Origin: Symsagittifera roscoffensis
Taxonomy: Eukaryota > Xenacoelomorpha > Acoela > Convolutidae
Assembly (NCBI RefSeq): GCF_963678635.1
Contig: NC_087063.1
Coordinates: forward strand, 43,786,759-43,850,758
Direction: 5' to 3'
DNA: 64,000 bases
How positions within the stretch are numbered: the first letter of the stretch is position 1; every line of letters starts with the position of its first letter. The translations under genes were made by a program, and so were the position numbers. Of this stretch, positions 21,996 to 32,869 are shown in pieces. The notes under the pieces are model-generated. The model worked only from the letters and a program-made list of their open reading frames with translations, ran no database searches and was not told where the DNA came from.

Positions 21996-22439
21996 ATGCC
22001 GTCACTGAATAGAAATGAAAGAGTTGCATGTCTTGAATGTTGCAGAGAATTGTAATTTTTTTGTTCGAACTGTAACTTTTATACTTATAGCTACGTGGAA
22101 CTCACTAATCATTTCAAGAAGAAGCATTGTCAATTTAATGTCAAATTATATGCTCGGCAGTCTCTATACACATTCCAAGAGAAGGTAAAATTAATATTTT
22201 TTAAATAAAAAAATTGGGACAAATTACTATGAACAATAATTTTTACTGAGTTTGAAATACAGTTGTGATTTATTTGAAAAATTAGAGTAAGAATTAAGCA
22301 GTTTTTTCATCACAACTTTTTATCTGTCATTTTTTTTTATTCAAAGGCTTTGATTGATGATACAGAAAGCAAAAATCGAGTTCAAATTGTCGTGGAATTT
22401 TCCGTGGAAATTGATCCGAAAATCTTTAATCAACAGTAA
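21996..22439 (+). pseudogene. Two-exon zinc-finger gene of M module, copy 1
   Basis: Exon 1 is 21996-22184: MPSLNRNERVACLECCREL, then an in-frame TAA at 22053, then CSNCNFYTYSYVELTNHFKK ending in FQEK. The intron is 22185-22346 (162 bp, GTAAAA..TTATTCAAAG, phase 0). Exon 2 is 22347-22439, beginning ALIDDTESKNRVQIVVEFSV and ending NQQ-stop. AATAAA at about 22477 is the likely poly(A) signal. The MPxLNRN start, CxxC and C2H2 finger match the polymerase N-terminus at 16742, so the two genes share an ancestral first exon. The TAA is present in all three copies; either the protein restarts later, the first finger was deleted, or this is a pseudogene. Probable role: nucleic-acid binding. Confidence 0.6.
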
Positions 22440-23054
22440 AAACTCCATTGGTTGCAAGCTTGCAGTGACTGTGTTGCAATAAATTTGTAGTAAAAGTGCA
22501 TAACAAACGCTAATGAGTGGTTAAGTATTTGTTTAAAAACTGTTAAAAAAACTGGATATTTGTAAAACGTTGAGTAATTGAAAGGTTTTGCCTAGTTGCC
22601 ATTTTAAAGGTTTCCCTGCTTAGTGATTGTAAAAGTGTTCATAGAGTAGTACGTTTTTAAGCAGATAGGGGGGTTGACTTATTAAGAATTATAGTTTTCC
22701 TCTGTTGTTTGACGATTTCAGAAAAGAAATTGATAACTGCCCTTGAAAAGATGAAAAAAATATATGTTTGTGTTAACCTTTGTAAGTTTTAAGATAATAT
22801 TATAAATCATTCTAGAACAAAAATTTACTTCATTGTAGAAAATCAGATTTGAAACAGCAAAATAAAATTCTCAGGTTGAGAAAATCATTTAAAGACTTCT
22901 AGCAAAAGATTTATGGTTTTGATTCAGCTTCGGATTATTGATAATTCGCTAAAACGATACATTTTTCCATCTATAAATCAAATTTCAAATAAAAATTTGT
23001 TCAAATTGGGTTATTTTGGTAGATAGTAGATGAAGCAGAAAATGTGCAAAAGGC

Positions 23055-23560
23055 TAAAACGAGATAGAAACTCTGTCTAATCTTTGAAAATTTTGGCTAA
23101 GACATGTTCCTATTAAAATTAAATGAAACTTGCAACTTCCCAAGAAGCAGAAAGAATCGTGAGTAGTCACGCAAATATCTTGGATGGCTATGTATTTTTC
23201 GTTAAATTTGTTGGAAATAGGAATAAACAATGATTTTTAATTATAATCAGAAGCTGGAAAAAGCTTGACACATAGCGGCTGCCACTGGAAAAAATGGTTT
23301 TTGTAAAAATGGTGAAGCAATTAAACAAGTTGCCTATGTCAATTATACTTTGAACGAATTCAAAGAACTGTCCCAAATTTTGGGGGACTTTATGTTTGTT
23401 GATAATTGTAAACCTCAGCAATTCTTTGTGATGTTTTGATGTTTGGTAGTTGAAATATTATTAGTTCAAAGCTTTTTTTTTCACTGAAGTTTGTTTTTAG
23501 AGCTATAAAATCTGAGGAAAAGTCAGACAAAACATACAATTTAACCAAAATTGACATAAA
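23055..23560 (-). pseudogene. M-module minus-strand gene, copy 2
   Basis: Second copy of the three-frame relay described at 19889-20399. The N-terminal frame starts at about 23554 and keeps MSILVKLYVLSDFSSDFIAL. The copy runs directly into the end of M copy 1. Confidence 0.4.
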
Positions 23561-23939
23561 ACACTAGCCAATCATCAAATAATTTTCTAGTATTTCTTAA
23601 AATAATTACATATAAACTGATTTAATTACTTCTTTTAGCAAAGTTTAGGAAATTGTTGTATTATTTGAGCAAAAGTACAAACCAGAATTTAATTTATGCG
23701 GTTGAAAACATTATCTTTTTTTTATTCGATTTTCTGAGTTTCATTGAATGTTTTCAATTTTTTTTGCCTTGATTTGAAGTTTTGATTAGCTTCATGAAAC
23801 TTCCTTACAACTAATTAGACTCTAAATAAAAAAACACTTCATGGTGATTGTTTTTACAAAACAAAGTAAAAATTGTACAACAATTTGAGTTTTTTCAAGT
23901 CTCTTAGCTTGTTTTAGTAAGAGATATGTTTCTATCAAA

Positions 23940-24391
23940 AGCGTTTCCAATGTCGGAAATGGACATTTATCAGATTTTAAGGTTGAACTACTACAAAAAC
24001 TTAAGCGTGGTGGACAGATTACGTTGACGGACATTGTATAAGTTTTAACTTGTAAAGAAGCACAGAAAAATTAATAATTTTGTTAAAAAGATGGAGAGGA
24101 GATAACAAAAAATAAGAGTACTGCCAGATTTATCAACAAGGTTTTTATTTAGAAGAGTTGATCAGATTCAGTTGTTTATCAGTAAAAAAACAAAACAATA
24201 GAAGAGCCTATGAAACAAAAATTGAAGATAAAGAACATCGTTTCGATTACTGTTTTGAATTTGATACAAATACAAAATCTAGATTGGTCAGATTGTCTTT
24301 TAATCAATTGTTTAAATTAAAAAGACATCCAGTTGCTTATACTACAATATACCAAAAAGAAAACAATAAAAATGTATATCTTGTTAATTGA
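23940..24391 (+). pseudogene. M-module plus-strand ORF remnant, copy 2
   Basis: Copy of 20760-21235. This copy keeps the longest uninterrupted C-terminal frame, from about 24158 to 24391 (KKQNNRRAYETKIEDKEHRF, FDYCFEFDTNTKSRLVRLSF, NQLFKLKRHPVAYTTIYQKE, ending VYLVN). No ATG at its start; it was probably a downstream exon or the tail of a frameshifted gene. Unrecognised. Confidence 0.4.
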
Positions 24392-24624
24392 TTTTTCACT
24401 GGTTAGAAATCAAAAAAATCAATATTACTTTGAGCGAAATTTCAAAATTTGAATTGTTTATTGAAACAATAATATGAACCAGACAAGAATTCTCATTTAT
24501 CTCACTTTGGTGTTAATTTTATATTTTAGTTGTGTTAGAAAAATTCAAAAACAAAACGATTGATTGGGAAGTTTCATATACATAAATTGGTTCTGATCTA
24601 CAAAGTATTTTAAAATCTGTTAAT

Positions 24625-24945
24625 ACTTCATTCTGATTGGTTATTACCACAACTACTACCTGTGAAGGAATGCTCGATATCTACAAACGATATCAAAATT
24701 GTTGAAAAATTCATGAGAAGTGGAGCTCATTTCTGATTGGTTGACATTAAAATTGTTGAAAAAATGTTGACTATTGAAACTCAATTCTGATTGGTTGCTA
24801 TTAAATTTGTTGAAAATTCCATGACTCTTGAGGCTCGATTCTGATTGGTTGATATCAAAAAAGATAAAAATTTCCTAAAAAAAATTCTCGTTTCTGATTG
24901 GTTGATATTAGATTTTTTGAAAGCTCCATGGTTAGATTGGATGAT
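24625..24945 (+). promoter_or_regulatory. ATTGG array, M copy 2
   Basis: ATTGG at 24636, 24736, 24790, 24844 and 24897: the same 54/54/53 spacing as copy 1 for the last four. Confidence 0.65.
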
Positions 24946-25134
24946 TATGATTTCCGCTAGGCTACATAGCGTATCCATTCTGATTTTTTCTCACGTTAAA
25001 AACAATTGGTTAATAAGTTTGCTGTTTTTATTCACTTTCCTTCATGTTTTGAGCTATTCAACTCTTCTTATTAGAAAAATTTGGGACACTCTATATCTCC
25101 CATTTATTCTCAAGTGCGTTGTTTACTTTTTGAG

Positions 25135-25578
25135 ATGCCGTCACTGAATAGAAATGAAAGAGTTGCATGTCTTGAATGTTGCAGAGAATTGTAATTTTTT
25201 TGTTCGAACTGTAACTTTTATACTTATAGCTGCGTGGAACTCACTAATCATTTCAAGAAGAAGCATTGTCAATTTAATGTCAAATTATATGCTCGGCAGT
25301 CTCTATACACATTCCAAGATAAGGTAAAATTAATGTTTTTTAAATAAAAAAATTGGGACAAATTACTATGAACATTAATTTTTACTGAGTTTGAAATACA
25401 GTTGTGATTTATTTGAAAAATTAGAGTAAGAATTAAGCAGTTTTTTTATCACAACTTTTTATCTGTCATTTTTTTTTATTCAAAGGCTTTGATTGATGAT
25501 ACAGAAAGCAAAAATCGAGTTCAAATTGTCGTGGAATTTTCCGTGGAAATTGATCCGAAAATCTTTAATCAACAGTAA
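25135..25578 (+). pseudogene. Two-exon zinc-finger gene of M module, copy 2
   Basis: Exon 1 25135-25323, intron 25324-25485, exon 2 25486-25578, with the same splice sites and the same in-frame TAA after CREL as copy 1. The last residues of exon 1 read FQDK instead of FQEK. Poly(A) signal AATAAA near 25616. Confidence 0.6.
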
Positions 25579-26213
25579 AAACTCCATTGGTTGCAAGCTT
25601 GCAGTGACTGTGTTGCAATAAATTTGTAGTAAAAGTGCATAACAAACGCTAATGAGTGGTTAAGTATTTGTTTAAAAACTGTTAAAAAAACTGGATATTT
25701 GTAAAACGTTGAGTAATTGAAAGGTTTTGCCTAGTTGCCATTTTAAAGGTTTCCCTGTTTAGTGATTGTAAAAGTGTTCATAGAGTAGTACGTTTTTAAG
25801 CAGATAGGGGGGTTGACTTATTAAGAATTATAGTTTTCCTCTGTTGTTTGACGATTTCAGAAAAGAAATTGATAACTGCCCTTGAAAAGATGAAAAAAAT
25901 ATATGTTTGTGTTAACCTTTGTAAGTTTTAAGATAATATTATAAATCATTCTAGAACAAAAATTTACTTCATTGTAGAAAATCAGATTTGAAACAGCAAA
26001 ATAAAATTCTCAGGTTGAGAAAATCATTTAAAGACTTCTACCAAAGGATTTATGGTATTGATTCAGCTTCGGATTATAGATAATTCGCTGAAACGATACA
26101 TTTTTCCATCTATAAATCAAATTTCAAATAAAAATTTGTTCAAATTGGGTTATTTTGGTAGATAGTAGATGAAGCAGAAAATGTGCAAAAGGCTAAAACG
26201 AGATAGAAACTCA

Positions 26214-26872
26214 ATTTAATTTATTAAAAGTTTTGAGATAATTTTACTAAAATTTAGCTTATAAAGTATATCTTGAGAAAAAATCCGACATGAAAAGTGT
26301 GAAAGATTTGTATTTATGTGTAATTCATTAGAAAATTTGTTATCACTTGATATGTTAGATAACTTTATGTAAAAAATCAGATGTTTTGAGGATAATTTTT
26401 GTAAAATAAACTCAATTCGACATTTTTGAAAGAAGATACTTGAAGCATAAACCAAAAACTTGCTTCAAGATCTACATTTCATTAATTTTTCTGTAGAGTT
26501 CTTTTAATAAAAAAAATCGGAAAATTAAAAAATTGTTCCAGTTTGCACTTTGATTTCTTTTGCTAAATCAATTTTTTGAGACGCGCTCTTTCAGAAGTTT
26601 TTAGATATTGTAGATGTTTAGGAACTAGGTTCCCTTGCGTATTTCCGGAGGTTTTCAGATTATAACTAAAAGAGCTGCACTTAATTCGTTCTTAAATCCT
26701 AAAAAAAACTTCTTTATATTCTCATTTTTTATATATATAGTTTTGAGTGCTTTAACTAGCCCCGATTTTTTCTCACTTGGACATTTTGGAGAAAACTTTC
26801 GTCATAAATTAAGAATAAAAAACAATTTATTAACATAACTATTTTGCAAGAAAAGTGATAGTTATTGATCCC
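26214..26872. other. AT-rich spacer between tandem units
   Basis: No homology noticed elsewhere in the window and no convincing gene. It joins M copy 2 to the polymerase fragment at 26873 and so contains the junction of the two large units. Confidence 0.45.
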
Positions 26873-27866
26873 GAAAGTTGGAACTAAATCCTTGTTGTTG
26901 TATCACAGCAAAAAGTCTTTGAACACTGCCATTCTGTTTTTCTGCCAAGTGTCTTGCAAGTAATTGTAATTATCCATACCAAATGGAGGTATAGTCTTGA
27001 TTTGAAGCTTTTTCAGTGCTTGTTGTTCGTCAAGCCCACTTTTTCTCAATTTCTCATTATCGATGAAGTCTTTGTCCAGAGGATTGTTGTTTCTAAGTTT
27101 ACTAAAAAAAGGCTTCATAAGGTGGCAATTCGGGAAAATTAAGTTTGTCTGGGTTATCAAACAACTCCTAGGGAAAGAATCTTTCGTCTTGCTAGCGTTA
27201 TAGGCTTTGAGAAAGGAGTCCAGAGTATTAGCTCCACCCAGAAACTTCATTATGTCGAGAAATTGTACATCTCCAAATTTGAAAGATATAAAGTCATTTG
27301 CTTTTTTGATGACGGATGTTTCTTGTTCTTTATCGCGAATCAAATAGGGTATTAGGTAGGACTTGATCGAATTCAAATCATGTCTACCACTTTTAAATCG
27401 AAAAACAGGTAAGTATTTACATATCTCTTCAAATGCTGTTTTAGATCGATGAGCTAATTTTTCTGAACTCGTAAGAATTGTGTTGACATATCTGCTTCTT
27501 CCGAATCTCCAATGCATTCGTCTTCGTACTCATGTTTGTTGTTTGAACAGTTTTTACTTCGCTCGTTTAGCTGATCAAAGATCTTTTTCATTCTTTCATT
27601 GACAGCTACTTCAATATCTTGAAGTTTTGTTCTCATCTCCAGCTCATTTTTCTCAGCCAATAGCTCAAGTTTGCTTACAAAATCAATAATCAAGTTCTGT
27701 GGATCCTTGGTGTACAAAAAGATGGGTTCATCAATCAGATTTGATGATATAGAGACTAAAATTGGAACATTTTTTCCAATCCAAGTTGTAGTTTGTGTTT
27801 CTTTTAGTTCCTCTGTACGAACACAAATCGACTCAAAATCGAAAATCCCTAGGTTCCTAAAAAAAT
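26873..27866 (-). pseudogene. Type-B DNA polymerase exonuclease-domain fragment
   Basis: Minus-strand fragment covering the exonuclease and the following linker of the same polymerase family: motif I as IFDFESICV (about 27835, with the Asp intact, unlike the other copies), a motif II-like region around RFKSGRHDLN (about 27400), then FGDVQFLDIMKFLGG, and LRKSGLDEQQALKKLQIKTI ending about 26905. It is joined upstream, at about 27870, directly to the C-terminal region of the unit II polymerase, forming a chimera: C-terminus of one copy to the middle of another. Confidence 0.8.
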
Positions 27867-30800
27867 TGTCTGTTCTGTTGTCATAGCAGCAATAAGTTTT
27901 GCTACATAAACATAGCATTTATGTGCACCTAAATTCCTCTTTGATAAGTCCCGCCTCCCGCTTACCATGCTTTTTATGGATACTGCAACACGTTCGAGGG
28001 AAGAAATTAGGTTTTGCATCTGCCTTGAAAGTGTCTGCAGTCATTTTACCTCATTGTTTCCCAAATGTCTCTTTTTTCTGGTTGGATACAATCGTTTAAA
28101 TTTTCATCCGCAAGAGCTAAGTAAAATGAGTCTGTGTCCATCTCAAAATCTTCAAATTTAGTTACATCAAAGAAGTTTTCAAAGAAGTTATAGTAGAGTT
28201 CCAACCTTCTCAGCTTTGCATACTGAAGTATAAAAAAACCAACAATGATGGGTTCTCGGTGCTCATTGGTTGATTTCAACAACTCCACCTCGTACAAGTC
28301 TTTTTCATTTGTACTTAATCTTTAAAACAATGGCTGATTGATCGCTTTCTGAGTTTTTTTCATCGTTCAGATACTTCGTAATTGTATGCCTGGATCTATC
28401 CATGATCTGAAATCCATACGAGGAATTACCTAAAAATTTCATTGTTGCTGCTACAACTCCTGATAGAGGGTTTTCATCTCCTTCTTTTCTCGCATCAACC
28501 ACTGATTGAACAAAATTATTGAAACATTTCCGTGGAGTACACTGAACAGAACGGTAATTTTTGGAGCAGTGCAAGCCAAGTTCCAAATAAAAATTTAACA
28601 GAGGAGTTATAACTGTTCCATTTTCTAGCTTGAAACTAGATATCAGCATTTTCATGTAGTCTCCAATATTATGTCCTCCATCTTCAGTGTTTTTGGAAAT
28701 TGGAGGAAAAATGGCAAATTTTGATTTTAGTTCATCTGGAACAACTAAGTCGCACTGAACGTAGCCAAAAAGTAATACATCTTTTCTTTTTGCTAGAAGG
28801 GAGTCTGCAAAAAGAGGTTTTTTCTAGAAAAAGTGGGCTCTGACGTGATTTTTGATCTTGTCATTGGTTTTGAAACTTTCCCACCAGTCACACTCCCACA
28901 GTTGTTCAATTTTGTATCCTTTCTCTTTAATGTATTCTCGTCGCATATCATCCATCTCTCTCTTCTTGTTTCCTCGCTTAAAATCCTGTTCTGTTAAAGA
29001 CTGACGAGCTTGTTGACAGGAACACAAGTGGTAGTAGCATCCCATTGCTACGAACACTGTCTTAGAGTGATTACAATAACCGTCCACATTAAAACAGTCA
29101 ATTTTCTTCTGTTTTCCAGATGTGAAAAATTTCTCAAATTTGCATTCTGGTCTTTGTTCCTGGTAGAAAGACATGACCATCTTCTCAAAGTTGTGAGATC
29201 GATTTTGTCTTGATTTACAAACATTTGATAAATTTGTGATGAAACTTTCATCAACTAAAGCTTTTCGAGTGACACAAATCTTCATCACTTTCGCAAAATG
29301 GAAAAAATTTGTAGTTTGTAGATTTTTGTAGACATATGTTTGAGAAAGGAGTCCAGAGTAGTAGCTCCACCCAGAAACTTCATTATGTCGAGAAATTGTA
29401 CATCTCCAAACTTGAAAGATATGAAGTCATTTGCTTTTTTGATGAGGGAAGTTTCTTGTTCTTTATCGCGAATCAAATAGGGGATTAGGTAGGACTTGAT
29501 CAAATTCAAATCATGTCTACCACTATTAAATCGAAAAAAAAACGAATAAGTATTTACATACTTCTCCAGATGCTGTTTCAGATCGATGAGCTGATTTTTC
29601 TGAATTAGTGAGAATTGTGTTGGCATATCTGCTTCATCCGAATCTTCAATGCATTCGTCTTTGTACTCAAATTTGTTGCTTGAATAGTTTTTACTTCGCT
29701 CGTTTAGCTGATCAAAGATCTTTTTCATTCTTTCATTGACAGCTACATCAATATCTTGAAGTCTTGTTCTCATCTCCAGCTTACTTTTCTCAGCCAACAG
29801 CTCGAGTTTGCTTACAAAATCAATAATCAAGTTCTGTGGATCCTTGTTGTACAATAAGATGGGTTCATCAATCAGATTTGATGATATAGAGACTAAAATT
29901 GGAACATGTTTTCCAATCCAGGTTGTAGTTTGTGTTTCTTTTAGTTCCTCTGTACGAACACAAATCGACTCAAAATGGAAAATCGCTAGGTTCTTAAAAA
30001 GGTTGTTATCCTCAGAAACTGGAAGATTCAGTCCTTCTAGCTTTTCAAACAAGGTTTCTCGAAACTCATACACGTTCTTTGGGTAAATATGTTTCACTCG
30101 ATCCTTTCATCTCAGAAGATCTTTGTTGAGAAACTCAGATCTTTTGAAGAAAGTTTCAGAACTGGGACACCGGAAGCACTTGACGAAAGCATCAATATCA
30201 TTTGTATGTATGCTATGATTGTTGAATCTCAGTAGTTTAATTGTTTTATCAAATGTTCCAATCCTTCGTCGAGCTAATTCTTCTACATATTCCCCTTCTT
30301 GGATATCGAAATCGAATATAAAGGTATTTCTTTGAACAATTTTGTCGACATTAGGTAAGTCTTCTACTGAAACTCCACGAAAAACTTTTAGGATCATAAC
30401 CAGATTTTGTTAGGAATTTTGTAAAGTATCTAGACGTGTGAGAGTCGAGATCATTGAAATCATTGTGTCCATTCATGTACATGGCTAATGCGCGGAAAAG
30501 ACACAGATGATCTTTGTATGATTCCTTGGCTTTGTTAGATAAAAGACAGTTAACAGAATCATTTTTCAGTAGAGGTTCGGGTAAGACAGAACTCGGGCCT
30601 CCCATTGGGATGTTTTTGAGCAAAGCAGCAAAAACTGTAACGTTGGTAATCAACTTGAATCTCCATTTTGGGTTCTGACGTTCTTGAGTACATTGCTCAA
30701 CAATATTAATTTTTTTCACTTTTCCTTGGATTGTTATCAAATCCGCTTTCGTACACAGCAAATGGGAATTTGCAAATAAAGTATTTCATGGGCGTAGAAA

Positions 30801-31356
30801 TATTGATATTCACCAGTCTCAATATTTCGAAGAACAAACCCCAGAGCAATGTTGATTTTAGCTGCAGAATCGGGCTTGTTGATGACTTCTTCAAGTTTCT
30901 CGCTGATTATTTTAGTGTCTAACTTGGACATTTGGAAGTCCCATTTTTTATCTCCGTATCCACCAGGAAGTGTTGGCAAGCACTCAACTTCTCTCTGAGT
31001 TTCTCTCCATCTTCCCCTTCCTCCTCCACAATCTTGTTCAAGTCTGCCACCGTATTACTTGTTTTCCGTTATTTCGCTCCATGCTCTTTTCTCCGATGTT
31101 GTTGGAGTAAACAGTAACTCGGAAATTCCTTCTCGGAACATGAGCAAACCGTTGATTGCTTGGAAGATGATGGAGCATGCTTCTTGGCCAGGTGATAACT
31201 CATTTCTTTTTGGTTGTTAGTGAAATACTTACAATCAGGACAAGAAACAATCCCTGCTTGACAACTTTTGCGGTGTCGAGCCGCATCGGACCTTCTGTAT
31301 TCTTTGTCACAGTCCTTACATTTCACTTTCTCATCATTCCTATTGAGTGCTGGCAT
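27867..31356 (-). pseudogene. Type-B DNA polymerase with zinc-finger N-terminus, unit II (disrupted)
   Basis: ATG at 31356 (MPALNRNDEKVKC), zinc fingers to 31070, a stop shared with unit I after GAK, then an N-terminal region with IISEKLEEVINK and FRALAMYMNGH. Exonuclease motif I reads FHFESICV (Asp to His, as in unit I), followed by a long intact stretch to KFLGGATTLDSFLKH at about 29350. A deletion then removes the region up to the palm. Palm motif A is missing (VCKS joins directly to a later block near 29215). Motif B GNSSYG lies near 28425 and motif C MDTDS near 28130, and the CSKTYCCYD region ends the copy at about 27870. Loss of motif A means this copy cannot be an active polymerase. 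Confidence 0.85.
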
Positions 31357-31429
31357 TTGAAAAGAAGTTGGAGATTTAGCATGTACCAAAGTTACATAAA
31401 AGTACGTGGTACCTACAAAATTAGGAGAT

Positions 31430-31666
31430 TTGCGTATCAAAGCTTCAAACTTACGACTGAAATACACCTCACAAGGACAAAAATTTGTTTATTCTCGAGA
31501 ATTTGACATTAATCAAAAAGTCGTATGATTATATATCAAAATCTCTTTTTATCCCCTACCCGATACCCAAAGTTGTAAAAACTCCCCAGCAAGGGTCTTA
31601 TTCCTTCAGCGCTTTAAGGGTTTTCAAAGTTCAAAATCCTGCTTGATTAGGTTTGGAATCAGATTT
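31430..31666. other. Deletion junction: polymerase 5' flank joined to middle of the 17.1-kb gene
   Basis: Relative to unit I, the sequence jumps from the polymerase 5' flank (GGAGATTT, 16808 in unit I) to TTGCGTATCAAAGC (17303 in unit I), a loss of about 490 bp. The divergent CCAAT region and the start of the plus-strand gene are absent here. Confidence 0.8.
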
Positions 31667-31800
31667 CCAGAGGTTTGCTTTGAAAAGTTCATCAACTTTG
31701 ATTTATCCTCCCAAATCTACATCAAAATAAAAGAACTTGACTATCGACTCAAAAATCAGCAATTTTTTTATCAATTGTAAACAAAAAATTTAATTAACTT
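31440..31800 (+). pseudogene. Unrecognised gene, unit II (5' deleted, frameshifted)
   Basis: Remains of the gene at 17108-17666: KASNLRLKYTSQGQKFVYSR to the ATGA overlap at about 31524. The following frame is broken by a one-base indel near 31545. Later blocks (FKGFQSSKSCLIRFGIRFPE, FEKFINFDLSSQIYIKIKEL) are still readable in a different frame. Confidence 0.5.
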
Positions 31801-31960
31801 GATGAGAAGACTTGCAGAAATGCTACTTTTATTAATTTTCTTCTTTTGTTACTTTGATCGGCAATATTTCTTAATTTTACAGCAAACAACTTTTGTTCAT
31901 TTGTTTTTGCGATTGCTTTTGTGTATATTTTTTCATTATTTGAAAGATTTAAGTCCTTAA
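31801..31960 (+). CDS. Small membrane protein, unit II (middle frame changed)
   Basis: The ATG at 31801 gives MRRLAEMLLLLIF as in unit I. A one-base loss near 31840 shifts the frame and a one-base gain near 31930 restores it, so the end KDLSP is kept. The middle is less hydrophobic than in unit I. Two compensating indels in a 53-codon frame may be chance or may reflect some constraint. Confidence 0.3.
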
Positions 31961-31969
31961 AAGGTAAAA

Positions 31970-32162
31970 TTTTTATCTGATTGGGTACGACAACTAGAAC
32001 AAAAATGAACAATTTTGTGATTGGAAACGACAATGTGTAAAATGGAGCTTTGTTTCCGATTGGACACGACTTTTCTATAAGAAATCCATAAAAGGAAACT
32101 GAAATCTGATTGTACACGAGTACAATCCAAATCAGGAAAATCCATTTTAATTGGTTGAATTC
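31970..32162 (+). promoter_or_regulatory. ATTGG-ACGAC array, unit II
   Basis: Sites at 31980, 32020, 32059, 32109 (changed to ATTGT) and 32150, with spacing 40, 39, 50 and 41 as in unit I. Confidence 0.6.
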
Positions 32163-32366
32163 ACGCATTCGAATTGAAGGTACCCCTCTCTCTTAATCTA
32201 AAAATCATTTTATTTTCAACTTAACTACCGTCAACTACCTCCTCTCTCAGCTTTAAATATTTTAAATTCAATTTAACCACCATCAACTACTTCTCTCGCA
32301 ATGTTAAATGTTAATTTACTCTGAATCTTTTACTTAATCAACTTCCCTTGCAACTTATTGCTCAAA

Positions 32367-32867
32367 ATGATTTTTTCAGTGCAAAACAGCAACCTTATGT
32401 TCTCGGTAGGATTTTCGGTTGATTTAGTACAAATCCAAGCGCGAGAAACAGTTTGTGGAGTTTTTCTGGCACTATTGAACATCCCTATCCAAGTCTGGCA
32501 TATGGTGAAGGTGATGCGCAGGGATTTCAGCGAACAGCATATAACGCAAGTACTCATGACAGAGAACCAACTTGGAGAAATGCAAATGATGGAGGAAGTG
32601 GCTGAGCATGTGGGAATGAATTACCCGGAAACTCCTTACTCTAGATGTGTGGCTCAACCATTCGACGATTTCGTCTTTCCATGGGAAGAGGGATCTATGG
32701 ATAACCCAATTACCATCGAAGAGGATGAGGGGTTCTCTGAGCCAAGGACTTCAGTCAGAGAACCACCAAGACAGCCAACGGTGATGGAGGCAAGAACAGC
32801 TTTGCGCTCAATTGAGAACATGCTAAATTTTCAGAACTCAGCTGCTCGACAGCTCTTTGATTTTTAA
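32367..32867 (+). CDS. Acidic-tail protein, unit II (intact frame)
   Basis: A 166-residue frame from the ATG at 32367 to a TAA at 32867. The N-terminal half is hydrophobic to basic (VFLALLNIPIQVWHMVKVMR). The C-terminal half is acidic and Pro-rich (FPWEEGSMDNPITIEEDEGF, SEPRTSVREPPRQPTVMEAR) and ends RQLFDF. This resembles a short linear-motif or adaptor tail, but no family is recognised. In the first half a second frame also has a protein-like composition (SFSGTIEHPYPSLAYGEGDA), so the true N-terminus could be in that frame, joined by a frameshift or intron. An ATTGG array and pyrimidine-rich repeats lie upstream. The unit I copy has two nonsense changes. Confidence 0.6.
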   Translation: MIFSVQNSNLMFSVGFSVDLVQIQARETVCGVFLALLNIPIQVWHMVKVMRRDFSEQHITQVLMTENQLGEMQMMEEVAEHVGMNYPETPYSRCVAQPFDDFVFPWEEGSMDNPITIEEDEGFSEPRTSVREPPRQPTVMEARTALRSIENMLNFQNSAARQLFDF

Positions 32868-32869
32868 AT

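Larger units (their letters stand above)
19916..23073. repeat. M module, copy 1
   Basis: A ~3.15-kb unit tandemly repeated at 23074-26213 (offset 3139-3158 bp), present again at 34055-36713. Each starts at TGTCTAATCTTTGAAAATTT. It contains, in order: a minus-strand broken gene, a plus-strand lysine-rich ORF remnant, a 54-bp-spaced ATTGG array and a two-exon zinc-finger gene with poly(A) signal. Copies 1 and 2 are almost identical. Copy 3 is more diverged and lacks the last ~370 bp. Confidence 0.92.
23074..26213. repeat. M module, copy 2 (tandem with copy 1)
   Basis: Nearly identical to 19916-23073 and joined head-to-tail at GATAGAAACTC. Differences are mostly substitutions and short indels, for example loss of an 'AACTCGATAAGGAATGCTCG'-like repeat near 24685. 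Confidence 0.92.

Noticed and set aside
21706-22008. 100-codon hydrophobic frame across the ATTGG array (also at 24845 and 35831)
   Set aside because: It has no ATG, overlaps the regulatory array and the zinc-finger ATG in another frame, and persists only because the copies are recent.
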